Below, piece by piece: positions 21,313-33,105 of a stretch of DNA of 64,000 nucleotides. Origin of the DNA: Vicugna pacos (lineage: Eukaryota > Chordata > Mammalia > Artiodactyla > Camelidae); NCBI RefSeq assembly GCF_048564905.1, contig NC_132992.1:95741001-95805000 (forward strand). The letters are read 5' to 3'. The notes under the pieces are model-generated. The model was given only the letters and a program-made list of their open reading frames with translations, had not been told where the DNA came from and ran no database searches. Position 1 is the stretch's first letter. Every line of letters begins with the position of its first letter. The translations under genes were made by a program, and so were the position numbers.

Positions 21313-23678
21313 GATGCACATTGTAGCTGATGTTTACAGAAGTCAGCCACAAAGCTGTTATTCTTCTGTATCCAGGACATGGACGGGGTCCCCACACTGC
21401 CCCTCAGCCTGGGCAGCTGATTAACTTTGGCAAACAGGACAAAAGGAACCTGACACTAGGGGAGGCTTGCAAACTGAGTGGACATTGGTTTTGCTGATTC
21501 TCACGGAGCTGGGCCCTTGTCGGTGCCCTGATGAGAAAGCTCTGGGCCTCACTGCTGTTGGTCAGACCTGCGGCTCAGCCAACCCAGCCAGTCATTTGAC
21601 CTGATCCACCTCGACAGGTGTGTGGGTTGCATGGGCCCACAGCCCACTTTTGTGTCCATTGTCACAGGGCTGAGTGCAGATCCCCAGGGCTGGGCTTTCT
21701 ATCAGGACCTGGGTGTTATCTGACCCCTCACTGGCTCCAAGCCATACTGCTGGGCACACACAGCAACAATCCATCAACAAACAGAAGTATCTTCTAAGTG
21801 ATGAGGCCTGAGCAGGCCTGATGGCACACCTAGAAGTGGCCCATATGCCCGTGGTCCCTCCTCCTGCATTGGTGCCTCCTTTGTCCTAAGCTTCACCTGT
21901 GACCCAGTGGGGATTTGTCTACAGTCAGCTGACAGAGAAGAAGAGGATGCAGACCTGGACCACAGACGCTCTGCGAGGTACACAGGCACCTCCTGACAGT
22001 GGACAGTGGGCGCCCTGCCGTCCTGTCTGGGACATCCCTGAGGGATGTTGTGGGGGCTCCTCCCAGTGGGCACGACTCTGAGCAGTGCACCTGGATGTTC
22101 ACCCCTCCTGGAAGGAGAAAGAACAGGTATTTGACATGATACAAATTCATGGGTTGTAACCAATGATTAGGCTGGATGGTCAAGGACTTGAGAGGAGCAT
22201 GGTTTGGAAAAACTTGTGACAAATTATTTCAGGAGGAGACATGTGGATAGTCCTCTTTAAACAGGCAAAAAGGCAAAAGGGCAAAACATGTTTTGACCCA
22301 TGAGAATAATCCCCAAAGGGTGATACCTGGAGAGGAAGGGATTCATGTCAAGTGGACATGATGCCAGTGATGTAGATACTGGCCTGGCTCTTTCCAGCTG
22401 CCCCTGTCATCACCCGATGAGCTTCTGGTCACTGTGGCCTTGGTGGCAGGAATGCAGGACGTGCATGGGCTCAATTACATGGACACCCACTCACCAGGGT
22501 CCTCCTGGTCCAGTCACATGTGAGGACCCTTCCTGCCAGCTGCAGAGAGAAATCCTAACGTCCTGACTGGCAGCATTTCCTGGGCTGCTCAGCCACCACC
22601 TGTTGTCAGGTTGGCTACTTTGGGCCACTTCCGTCATAGAACAGGTAACCTCCTGTTCTTACTAAATCTATATATCTATACTGGATATAAATTTTTTTCT
22701 TAAAAAGCAGGGAATGAAATTCTCTTGCCAAAACCACCACCCAGGGACTTTCAGATCCCAGAGTCATGGGATTCCAGCAGCCAGCATTGCTTCTGATCGG
22801 GAACTCACTTTACAGCAGAGGAAATGCATCAATCGGCCCGAGCGCACGGATCCACCAGCCTTACATACCTCACCATCCCACAGCTGCTGGGTTTTAGAAC
22901 ACAAGCAGCTGTAGAAGATCAACAGCAGTGCCAGGTGGGTAGTAACATCTTGCAGGGCTGAGGTGAGGTTCTCCGGCAGACTGTGAACTATTTACTCTCA
23001 GTATGTTGTTCTTCTCTCACAGCCTTGATTCATGCACCCCAGAATCAGGAAATGGATGGGTGGTGGCACCACTCATTGTTTCCCCCAGTGACCACTAGCT
23101 AGCTTGGCTTCTGTCCCTGTGTCTTTATGCTCTACTGGCCTATGGCCTTGGTCCCCGAGGGAGGAACACTTCCACCAGGAGAGAGAACGATGATTTCTTT
23201 GATCTGCTCTTTAAGTCTGTCTTCTGGGCTTTTTGGCTCCTCAAGCCTCTGAACCTACAGGCAAGAAGGGAGAGGATGAGCTGCCTGGGTGACTGCTTCT
23301 GACTCCCGGGGGAGCTGGAGCCCTGCCCCGCCATGGGAGTGAAGAGGAGCTTATGGGGACAGGGGTCCCTCCCTGTGTCTCCCTATTAGGATGTCTTGTC
23401 GTCAGGGTGAACAGAAAACCACAACAACTCAACCCAAGGATGGCTGTTTTGTTCCTGATCCATTGGAATGAAGGTCCTGGTCACTTCACTGGGTCATGGC
23501 CGCACAGCTGAGGTGCTTGCTGAAGGCAAAGGCACCCAGAAGGGGGGCAGGAAGCAGGAAGCAGCAATACGAGCCAAGACTTCTGAGCAGTTAAGGAAAG
23601 AGGGCCGTAGTTGTCCTGCGCACTTTCCCCTTGTTTTGCTACAGGTACATGTATACGTGGGTCTGTGCATGTATATCC

Positions 23679-23705
23679 GTGTGTAAGTGTGTGTGTGCGT
23701 GTGTT
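23679..23705. repeat. (GT)n microsatellite, short
   Basis: Imperfect GT run with CG interruption. Confidence 0.75.
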
Positions 23706-24270
23706 TATGTCTTTCTTTCATGTCTTATCCCTTCTTATGTGAGAAAAGGCGAACACAGCAGTAATTCACCACAGTTTCCTTCCCGCCTTCATGCTTCTGC
23801 TGGGACACGTCCCTCCTCCTGCCCTCAGGCTGGGCTTTCCGGCAACGGCTCCCCTAGTTCTCAGCATCAGAATCACACTGGAAAGACACCCCCACTGTCC
23901 TGGGTCTCCAGCTTGTGACAGTAACTTGTGGGACTGCTCAGCCTCCATGGCCAGGTATGTCGAAAACATACGAATGTTCTATTGTTTTGGTTTCTCCACA
24001 CATTGGTTCTGTTCCCTTGGAAAAACTAAATTGTACACACAGAGGTTATTATCTCATTTATTGTAAAGTACTTGAAAACACAGGTACAGTATAAAGACAA
24101 ATTATATCGTTTAAAATAATAAAATACCATCAGCTATAAAAATGCAAACTATCATAAGCCCAGAAAAGGTTTTCTTAATGAGAAGAGACAATGACCGCCC
24201 CATGCACCTGCTCATTGGGCTGACCCTGAACACAGCAGGTGGATTCTGAGCAGCATCTGGTGGATCAGGC

Positions 24271-24284
24271 GCGCCCCCTGGTGG
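24271..24284 (-). promoter_or_regulatory. CTCF-like motif beside IGHV3 pseudogene
   Basis: The minus strand reads CCACCAGGGGGCGC, the textbook CTCF core, 42 bp beyond the RSS nonamer and oriented like the V genes. It could still serve locus looping although the V gene itself is dead. Inferred from motif only. Confidence 0.6.
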
Positions 24285-24326
24285 GTCGTGTGCTCCCCCT
24301 GCACCCACCCTGTGTCCCTGCAGGGA

Positions 24327-24365
24327 GGTTTGCATCTGGGCTCACACCGGCTTCCCCTCACTCTG
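24327..24365 (-). other. Damaged V-RSS of IGHV3 pseudogene
   Basis: Heptamer CAGAGTG (24359-24365; the essential CAC is now CAG), 23-bp spacer, nonamer ATGCAAACC (24327-24335). Likely unable to recombine. Confidence 0.85.
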
Positions 24366-24820
24366 TCTCTCACACACTAATACACAGCCGTGTCCTCAGG
24401 TTTCAGGCTGTTCATTTGCAGATACAGCGTGTTCTTGGTGTTGTCTCTGGAGATGGTGAATTGGCCCTTCATGGAGTCTGCGTAGCTTGTGCTACCACCA
24501 CCACTATTAATAGCTGAGACCCACTCCAGCCCCTTCCCTGGAGAATGGCGGACCCAGCTCATGTAGTAGCTACTGAAGGTGAATCCAGAGGCTGCACAGA
24601 AGAGTCTCAGAGACCCCCCAGGCTGCACCAAGCCTCCCCCAGACTCCACCAGCTGCACCTGAGCCTGGACACCTGCAAACACAAAGACATCCTGGTCAGG
24701 AGACTGTCACATGTCCTGATTCCCCCACTCACAACCACCCACATCCTCAGTAGCTCTTGTTCTCCATGAATTACCTTGTAAAAGAGCAGCCAGGACCACC
24801 CAGCTCAGCCCCAGCTCCAT
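24366..24820 (-). pseudogene. IGHV3: IGHV3 heavy-chain V pseudogene (conventional VH)
   Basis: Leader exon 24775-24820 ([21 protein letters not shown] donor), V exon 24366-24672 (307 nt). FR1 is [19 protein letters not shown]2 [14 protein letters not shown] (VH-type residues at 37/44/45/47) and CDR2 AINSGGGST, with the camelid FR3 LKPEDTA. It is closely similar to the intact gene at 60.9 kb but has a stop, TAG, in place of the second Tyr of YYC, a broken RSS heptamer, a one-base octamer change, and Ser21 to Phe next to Cys22. The damage is a handful of point changes, so it died recently, probably after the cassette duplication. Confidence 0.93.
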
Positions 24821-24942
24821 GGCGAGTCGTCTGTGCTCAGTCCTGATCAGAGAACGGGAGCAGCTGGGAATCCCGGGCTGGGCCTCCTCTCCCAGAGCTG
24901 CAGGGCCAGGGCCGGGTGGCTTTATCCTCAGAGGGAGGCCCT

Positions 24943-24950
24943 GTTTGCAT
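24943..24950 (-). promoter_or_regulatory. Variant octamer of IGHV3 pseudogene
   Basis: ATGCAAAC on the minus strand, one base off ATGCAAAT. The duplicated gene keeps the consensus at 61470-61477. Confidence 0.75.
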
Positions 24951-26299
24951 GTCATCTCACTACATAGCAAGTCAGGGCCTTGCTGGCCTCAGAGGGGGCC
25001 AGGCCCCTGAGCAGCTGTGAGTGTCTGTGCTTTGCTGGTGTTGGTAGCATTTGGAAATATCATCTTTATTGTGTGAATTTTCAGGGTAAACACTTAGAAC
25101 CTGTATATTTCACGTGTGCACACGGTTTCTGTGATGTCGGTGCCAGAGTTCGTCCCACGTTGGTGATGTACGCAGCCCCCAGACGGGTACCGCATTGTGG
25201 TCTGTGCAGGGACACATGTTAGGTGAGAGTTTGTCCAGCATTTTCACCTGTGCTCCTCGTCTTGGTCATAACTGATCCAGAATCAACATCAGGAAAGTTT
25301 TGGGCAAGACCCCCTTTGGTGATGAGATCCTGATGATTTTGACTGATAGTGTGTTGACCAGTAATCTGTAAACGCAGTTCATGAGGAGTGTTTTCAACAG
25401 TCTCTGCATTTCAATGCATTTCTATCCATAATAACATTCAAGAAAATGTCTTTACTTGTGATTGGGCTGTAATGAATACTTATTATATACTTTGTAATTT
25501 TATTTTTATGCAAGTTACAAACTACACAATGTGCTATAAATCTCAACTTAGTGTTGCACGTTGAAATCTTCACATAGCGGGATAGAAACATTATGTGACG
25601 TGAGAAATGTGACCAAGCCTCACCCTACCTGAGTTTGACGTCTCCAGGTGGCATGAGAGCTGGGAGAAGGTCCAGCTGGAACTCTTGGATGAACTGCAAA
25701 ATCCCAGGTGTTAAACTTCAGAGTGTGAACTGCCAGGTGTGAAGACTGAAGGTCATTCCAATCCCGATTCAGGCTCATCGTTTCAAATTGCTTCTTGCAC
25801 CACAACCACTCCCCACCCAGCTGTGCTGTCCTCACACCACAGACCAGCAGCACCTGAAGGATTCTGGTCTGGACTCATCCATACAGGCGAGGGTCTTATC
25901 TGCCAGAAGTAGGGAAGGATGACCAGGGGGGAGGTGGGTGATGAAACTGGCACTGAGCCCCCAGCCACAGGGAAGTTCTGTCAGGAGCCCAGGAGCACTC
26001 AGGATGTGGGTTCAGAATCCAAGGCTTCATCCTGACTTTGCAGCACTGTCCTCAGAAGGGCTGGGCTGCACCAAGGTTCACACACTTCTGAGAAAATTTA
26101 TGTCAGAATCTTGGATAGAGTTTCATTGATGATGGTGAAGACATTGATTTTAATAAATAATCCTATTATATATTTCTTTACAGAATTGGGTGATTTTGAT
26201 AAAGAAAATTAGCTGATATTGTTCAAATTCAGAAGGACGATGGAAGTCCAGATATCCATCATCACACAAGTAACCATGGCTCCCGTCTGTGCACAGGGA

Positions 26300-26340
26300 C
26301 ACGCACACACACATGCACACACAGGTACACATGCACATAC
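26300..26340. repeat. (CA)n-rich microsatellite
   Basis: Imperfect CA/CATG run; duplicated counterpart at 62882-62920. Confidence 0.8.
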
Positions 26341-27049
26341 ATTCAGGGACCCACACTTTTCTATCGTATCTGCATCCAAGTCCTCCTCTGTCCAAGGTAC
26401 TGTCTCTGACACACGCAAGACATAATCCTGGGACAGGAAACTGCTGGCATCTGAGGAAACATGGAGGACCCGTATTGTCCAGTAATGAATGAGCGACTCT
26501 GTTTTCTTGGATCCCATGACAAGGGCTGCAATGAGGGCTTAACAGTACCTCAGACGCCATCAGCACACGGCCCTGCACTGAGCTCTGGGTTTAGCCCTTG
26601 TTTCCACTTTACAGCATGTGTGAAGGCCCCATGAGCACCTGCAGACTGTGCTTTCAGTGAACGTGAGCTTTAATTTCACCTAGAGATACACCTAGTATTG
26701 AAATGGCTGGTTTTATGGTGAGCTGGTCCTAAACCTTGTAAGAAAGTGGCAGGTTTCCATGGTGGGGGCTACAATTTTTTAGTCCTATCAGCAGAATTTT
26801 GCTTTGTTCCTGTACCTCTTTATGTTAGAAAATTATCACATTCTTTATCCATTTTTCTTCAGTCGTGGGGAGAGGTCCGGGTAACACAGTCTCACCTGCA
26901 TGTAGCTCCGTGTTCAGAACATCTGAACATGCTGGGAACAGCACAATTTCTCTCTTGGTTCTGGGTTTAGCCACAGTCTGATCTCTGCTCCATCTCCAGG
27001 CTTAAATACAAAAACCTGCATAATCCAGATCTGGTGTGGAGTTTCCTTC

Positions 27050-27570
27050 TAATGAGTGTCTCTAAAATGTGAAGTCATTTTTTGTCATCCACATGATTCA
27101 CTTTTATTTCACCATGAAGTTGAACCAATTAACCCAGCACTGTCTGACTGGGGCAGCCTGGCCTCTGCAACAAAACTGATCCAATCTCACAAAGCGGGAA
27201 ATATAACAATAATACTGAATACACAGAAACCTCAGTTAAATAGAGTTTGGTGACAGCACGGTGGGCTCTCATGTCCTTCCAGGAGAGCATAGTCCAGCTG
27301 TGTGAAGAAGAAAGATGCCCTGTTCCCTCCTGGCAAGGACTCAGGCAGTGAGGGGTGGTCACAGCTCAGCCAGTGAGAAGCCCTGGGTGCCTTGTTCACT
27401 ACAGCCCCTCCTCCAACATGCATTCCCATCTGCAAAATAGTTCTTATCCCCCTGTATGCTAGGACCTGCGGGTGGCTCACTGTCATTCCAGGCCCGGAAC
27501 ACAAATCATAGTTGATCCCAGATTACAACACTTCTTTTTGCTGGAGAAATAACTAGCCGTATCTTTGTTT
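27050..27570 (+). repeat. Unclassified dispersed repeat, copy 3 (LTR-like)
   Basis: Direct duplicate of the block at 240-760. Confidence 0.5.
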
Positions 27571-27970
27571 CAGGTCAACATTTTCACGGCCCTGATGGAA
27601 TCAGACAAGACCCCGTATGACTGTGAGGCTGCTGACCAAACAGGTGTGGGACCCACACTGGGCCCATGGCTGCGCCCTGTGATTCTCCCCGACCCTGGAG
27701 TTTGAGGGTAAATCATTCTCCTGAATCCCAGCTTCCACATCTGTGCAGTAGGAAGCTCTGCAGGCTTTGTCTGAGAACTATTGTAAGGTGTGTCCTTCAT
27801 AGGTAAGACCTTGTACTGTATGCAAGTACTTATTTGGCATTCAGTCTGAGTTTGAAATCAGGTTGTTCCAGCTGGAAGTGGCCGGCCTTCCTCCCACTCC
27901 TTGGGAATAGGGGCTGATCTACTGGGCCTGTGCTGAGCAGCCTTCAGCCTGGCTCCTTCACAACCAGACT

Positions 27971-29190
27971 GATCCCTTAGACCTGACTGGTGTTAGCCCT
28001 GCTGGCTATTTGTGCTGTTTGACCCTTTAGGCTGCTTGGAAATTATTCCTTTATTCTCCAGAAATCACCTTGAGAAATGGGGTACAAGTTATCTTAGTAC
28101 TTTGAGGTCACTTCTGCAGTAGGAACCACAGCTGAGTTTTTGTTTTAAACCCAGGGTCCTCCCTTAAGGAAATTTGTAGTGAAATGGACAGACCTGGCCA
28201 AAGGCGGTTCATGCTTCTATTAAATATACATGTCAATGGTCATTATGGGGGACTTTAGAAAATCTCAAACTTACTTTTCTTAAAACCAAGTTGGAGAACT
28301 GTGAGAAATCTTCAAAATTTAATGGAAAACCTATTTCCCTCATTATTCTGTGCCTTAGAAACATGTTTAGGAACCTTAAGTTACCTGTCCTAAAATGTGA
28401 TCATAAGATTAACTGGGGCAAACAGGGATTAAGGAAAGAAAACAGGGCCTCTGAAGCCCGGGCTCCCCTTCCCTGGGCTGTGTGTCTCAGGCTTCCCTCC
28501 AGCACCAATGCCTCCCTCCCCTCTTACTCCTGCACCTCCCCTGTACCCTCAGGTCTTCCACAGTCAGTGTCTCCACAAACTTCCCACTTCCTCTGAAATT
28601 CTCCCCATATTCTATTCCTCCAACTTGTCAGGTCTTGTTATCTTAAACTTCATCCCTATGAGGACCCAGAGGACCATCTCCTCATTTCTTTTTTTCTGGA
28701 CTAAAACTGAACTGTAGTCAAAGATTTTCCAAACCAACGTTCCTCACAGAGTAATTTAATGTGGCCCCTCAGAGTCTTCAGCCCGGCTTCTCTGACTTAC
28801 ATTGTCCTGGTCCTGCAGTTGTTGAAGTCACACCTAGCACTTTTGTAAACCGCTTACTGGGAGAATCCTAAAAGGTGTTTAGAATTTCAGCCAGAAGAGT
28901 CCATGAACTTGTTATATAAAAATTCTCTATCAGCAACTAGGCAAATTCATTGGGCAATTCCTGAGACTTTCTCAACACTTTCATTTGGAATAAAAATTCA
29001 GGTCTCCCATGAAAATCTGGTGAATCTGTTCATGTTTATTTCAATGAACTGCAAATCATTTTAAAAGAAAATTACAGTTTTGCTTCATATGTTCATTCCA
29101 CCTGGGCCACTTTTAAAGCTAGTTTACAAACAAGCTGACACAGGGCATTTCAATTGTAGGGCAGAGGTGCAGGATGGAATGGGAAACCGT
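27971..29190. other. Intergenic, nothing recognised
   Basis: Breaks the similarity with 1-1370. A stretch of this kind (GGGTCCTCCCTTAAGGAAAT through ACTAAAACTGAACTG) may be repeat-derived, but I cannot name the family. No V exon or RSS. Confidence 0.4.
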
Positions 29191-29229
29191 GTCCACCTTT
29201 TATTTTCTTAACGTGGCAAACCATCTCTG

Positions 29230-29690
29230 TCACAGTGTAGGTGAGACACCTAGAAGGACACATGCTGATTCTTAAACTTCATTTACAGCGAATGAAGGCT
29301 GCAGAAAAAACCTTGATCAAATGGCAAAAGGTAAAATATAACGAAAACCTCAGTTTAGTAAAACTGGGTGAACAGGGGGAGCTCTCATGCCCTTTGATGG
29401 CCTCAGAGCCCAGCTGGGGGAAGCAAGGCTTCCCTGTCTTTCCTGGGCAGGACTCAGCTGAGAGAAATGCACGGACTCTGGTTCCCTCAGGCTCTCTCAG
29501 CTCCCTTCCCCCCTTGATGAAGGAGGCGTTCTCCTTTTACTGAAGACATGCATGTGGCTCATCAGGGTTGCAGACCCCATACTGAAGCTGTTTACTGGTT
29601 CAGAGTAAGCCCACTTTCGTTATTGAAACAACTGCTCATCTAATTGTTTTTCATCAAAAAAAGCTAGCTTCCCATGAGAATGTTGACTTT
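29230..29690 (+). repeat. Unclassified dispersed repeat, copy 4 (LTR-like)
   Basis: Diverged copy of the 240-760 block, nearest to 3870-4110. Confidence 0.45.
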
Positions 29691-31166
29691 TATCTCCCTT
29701 ACTTTCTTTGGATTTTCTTGTAATTTGCTGAGGAGGTCACTGGGCTGGACGTGAGCTCCCACCTCCACACACATTCCTGGTCACATCCATGCTCAGAGGA
29801 GAGAAGGTGGCCCCCACCAGCCTGCAGGGGGTGAGGGGAGGTGAAGGTGAGCTGTGGCTCCTGAGTGGGAGAGGATGTGGGTGCTGGGGAAGGTCTAGTG
29901 ATTTCTGTCAGGGTGGGTCACAGCGGGGCAGGGATACAAGAGCATGAGTGTTGGATATACTGATACGCTTTTAAAAATTACAACCACTGCTATTACAGTT
30001 GTAAAACAAGTAACAATTTTCTACATGTCTCATATGTGAAACATCTATTAATGTTGTAATAAATTATTGTTCTGAGGTAAAATCCTCTGTTATTACAGAT
30101 ACAAAGACAGGAAATTTTAAATATTACAAGAATCCAGTCCAGCCTGGGCCCTGTCGGGGCCTCTGCGGACTCGGGCTCAGAAAAGACAGCTCTGACATCC
30201 AGGTCCCATAATCCATGAGAACCACGAGCCCCTCCCCAGTCCTGGGGTCTTGTCTGGGGCCCCCTTGTCTTCTATGTCCATGCTTTGGGCCCTCCTGCCC
30301 ACAGATCAGGAACGCCTGTGTGAAGAGTGTGTAATGTGGACACTGAGTGTACTGAAGATCAAAGTCTGGTGTCTGCCCTCTCCATTAAGTGAGAATACTT
30401 TACACACAGCAAATGTACATTCCGTATGTCAACAGTGATATGAATTGGACAACATACAAATTTTTTATCATAGTTTTTCACCATTATTGGCATTTGAGGC
30501 TGGTTTCCTGTTGTGGGAGCTGCCGTGTGCAGTGTGGGATGCACGGCCACATTGATGGACTCTGCCCACTAGGGAACTGGGCACCTGCAGCCCACCCCAC
30601 ATGTGACAGCCCAACCTGTCTCCAGACATTTCAAAATGTCCTCTGGGGACAAATGACTCCACTTTCACACAGACATCATTTTCCAAATATACAACATTCC
30701 TCATGCTATTCTAGGGAATGGCACTGCAGGAAACAAGACAGGAGACACTGTCGAGGATGAAATGCCTGGAAATACATTGGAAGCTGGAGGGCAGACTCGA
30801 GGATGCACAGAAGTGTCATTTGTGTCATTAAGTATCTGTAAAGTTGATGACTAGAAAGTATAGTTAGTGGATGAATATCAAGTAAAGTCCCATGGAGAAA
30901 TATTTCTGTGTGTCTATTCCTAAGTTAGATGAGGAATAAAACACAGACAAGCCTGACGCCATGAAAAAGGCCCAAGTTCAGATCAGGAAGTTTCCCTGGA
31001 AACATTATGGATCGGCTCCCAGGGGAGATGGTGAACCAGCGGAGGATCCTTTGTCTCTGGGAGGGAACCCGTCCACGGCTGCTTCTGCACCTGCCCTGAA
31101 ACGGGTCCTCTGGTTTCCTCATGACCCTGGGTGCCCCAGGGTGGCCTCAGCCCTCCCTGCAGGGTT

Positions 31167-31206
31167 GGTTGTGTCTGGGTCACCTGACCTCCCCTCCCTC
31201 ACTCTG
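31167..31206 (-). other. Degenerate V-RSS of clan II pseudogene 2
   Basis: Heptamer CAGAGTG (31200-31206), the same defect as in the 5.6-kb copy, so it predates the duplication. Nonamer-like GACACAACC about 24 bp away. Confidence 0.6.
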
Positions 31207-31641
31207 CCTCCTGGGACAATGACACATGGCTGTGTCCTCAGAGACCCCAGAGCTGTGCTGCAGGGAGAACAATTCCCCAATGTGTCTCTGGAGATGGAGG
31301 GGCCTTTTTGGAGACATAGGGCTTACACTGTGCTACCCCCAAGCCCAAAGCACTCAAGTCACACAGTCCTTTCACTGGGGTGAGACAGACCCAGAGCCAC
31401 CAGTAACCACTGTGTTTGATGGAGGTGGCGGGGCCCTGAAACAGAGTAGGTGAGTTGGAGGGTCTTCAATGTTCCTGCCCAGCTCCTTCTCCAGCACCCG
31501 TGACAGGACTCCTGGGGACTAGAAACACAGAGACACAATCACTTCACAGCACCATCCACAGAGGTCAGTGTTCGGCAGACCCAGGAGGTGCTCACAGCTG
31601 AGATGAGCCATCAAGAGGAGGAATGAGCAGAAGGAGTCCGT
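31207..31641 (-). pseudogene. IGHV clan II (IGHV4-like) pseudogene, copy 2
   Basis: Duplicate of 5580-6010. Leader exon 31596-31641 keeps the 46-nt length and GTGAGC donor, but its start codon is ACG. V exon 31207-31511 (305 nt) has the 3' acceptor and an FR3-like VSEDTAMCHC-type end, with frame breaks through FR1-CDR2. The two copies share the heptamer defect and the CHC ending but differ in others (ATG lost only here), so the gene was already dead when duplicated and decayed further afterwards. Confidence 0.78.
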
Positions 31642-33030
31642 GTCCCTTTGGATTAAACCTTCGGCTCTCAGAGAATCATGTCAGTGAAGATAAGAACCCT
31701 GACTCTGGAGTCGACAATGACCCTCTGTCCATTCATCACTCAGGCATCTTGAGATGCTTTTCTCTGGGCCTACAGGATTCTGTGTCCATCTTTGCATGTC
31801 CCAATTTTATCAAGAAACCTGCTGAGTCAGGTTAGTGAGACTCCTTACCTTGGAAATCTGATCACACTCAATATTTGATCTAATTCACCAAATCCACCAT
31901 CTCCCAGGGAACATCTGACCACCCTGGCCTCCTTCATCAAGAATCCTCTGGAGACAGTCTGCCCAGAATCCCTCTGACCTTGAAGTCTCCTCACAGTCAT
32001 TTTCCACCGGGTCAGCATCACCATCTTCTTGGCCATAAATCTCCATTTTACCGTCTGTGTTTGGAATTGAGCCAAGTTTCCAAGGCTGACTCAAACACCC
32101 AACGTGAGACTTGTATTACATTTAGAAAAATAATGTTTATTTTTTAAACAGTATCATCAAGCTCACAGCCCCCACCAGTATAGTTCATGCCTGAATGGAT
32201 CTTGTCTGTTCGAAATACTTTCTCCTTAAGTCAGCTCACAGCACTTTGTGCTCAGGGACACTGGACCGCACTTCAGGACTGCACATGGGCCATTTGAAAC
32301 AGGAAAAATTCCTACATATACCAGAGAGTGTCAAAAACATGGCACTAACTGGACCTGGAAGGAGACTCATTTACGTGATGGGACTTGAAACAAGAGGGCA
32401 GAGCATCACCCCGACCGACCTCAGGTGGGAATGTTAGTGGGCTGGGGATTCAAAGTGCTGCCCACGTTGTAAATGTCCAGGAGTTCAGAAAATGCAACAT
32501 TTTTCATTTTGAGCTGGAAATAAATTTTTCCCAGATGTGATCTGTAGACCCTGGACTCCGTGAGCAATGAGGATCCCTGCACACGCAGTCCTGGGCAGTC
32601 TGGAGCTGGCGTCTGTGACGTGCATCCTGCTCACTGCAAACCCTGTGTGCCCTTTGACAGAAGGATGCAGGGTGTGCAGCCTCCTGCCCCGGGAGAAGAG
32701 ACAAAGATGTGTAACTGTTTACATGTGTTTTATCGGTGCCTGTGCCTTCTCAGGGTATTCGTCATGTTTGAAAATTGCTGAGTCACCTTTAAAATTATAC
32801 TAAAGTTTAACATTGTTTGGAGCTTTTTTTCAGTTGTAAAAATACATCCTGATTACAAATATTATTGTCAGAAAGCAACACATACCTCAACACTGAAAAT
32901 TTAGAATCCAGCAGAGGGTCTGTAGTAGAGTTGATGGGCGGGAAAAGGAAACCAAGGATTCTAACTGCAAACACCTCCCACACCTCTGCACCTGCTCATG
33001 GGGCTCAGCCCTGCCCTTGGTGGGTCGTGA

Positions 33031-33044
33031 GCACCCCCTGGGGG
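33031..33044 (-). promoter_or_regulatory. Weak CTCF-like motif beside the VHH RSS
   Basis: CCCCCAGGGGGTGC on the minus strand, identical to that next to the IGHV4 at 7405-7418 and 22 bp beyond the nonamer. Confidence 0.35.
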
Positions 33045-33066
33045 CTGTGGATGCCCCAGGGGGTAA

Positions 33067-33105
33067 GGTTTTTTTCTGGGCTCACAATGACTTCCCCTCA
33101 CAGTG
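33067..33105 (-). other. V 23-RSS of the VHH gene, variant heptamer
   Basis: On the minus strand: heptamer CACTGTG (33099-33105; the fourth base differs from CACAGTG, CAC kept), spacer exactly 23 bp (33076-33098), nonamer AAAAAAACC (33067-33075; ACAAAAACC is consensus). Probably usable but not optimal. Confidence 0.85.

Larger units (their letters stand above)
20901..24240. other. Intergenic, mostly nothing recognised
   Basis: Spacer between the IGHV1 promoter and the IGHV3 pseudogene. Two microsatellites are noted separately. No exon, RSS or firm transposon match was found. Confidence 0.45.
24241..27970. repeat. Segmental duplication, IGHV3 + spacer (pairs with 60.8-64.0 kb)
   Basis: IGHV3 exon, leader, promoter and 3 kb of upstream spacer are collinear with about 60800-64000. 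The spacer half (26790-27970) also matches 1-1370. Between 24951 and 26790 I find nothing but the CA repeat at 26300, which has a counterpart at 62882. Confidence 0.85.
29700..33105. repeat. Segmental duplication, cassette copy 2 (pairs with 4.1-7.5 kb)
   Basis: Same order as 4140-7479: spacer, clan II pseudogene, spacer, V-gene 3' flank and RSS. Beyond 33105 the two copies stop matching because different V families follow. Confidence 0.8.
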
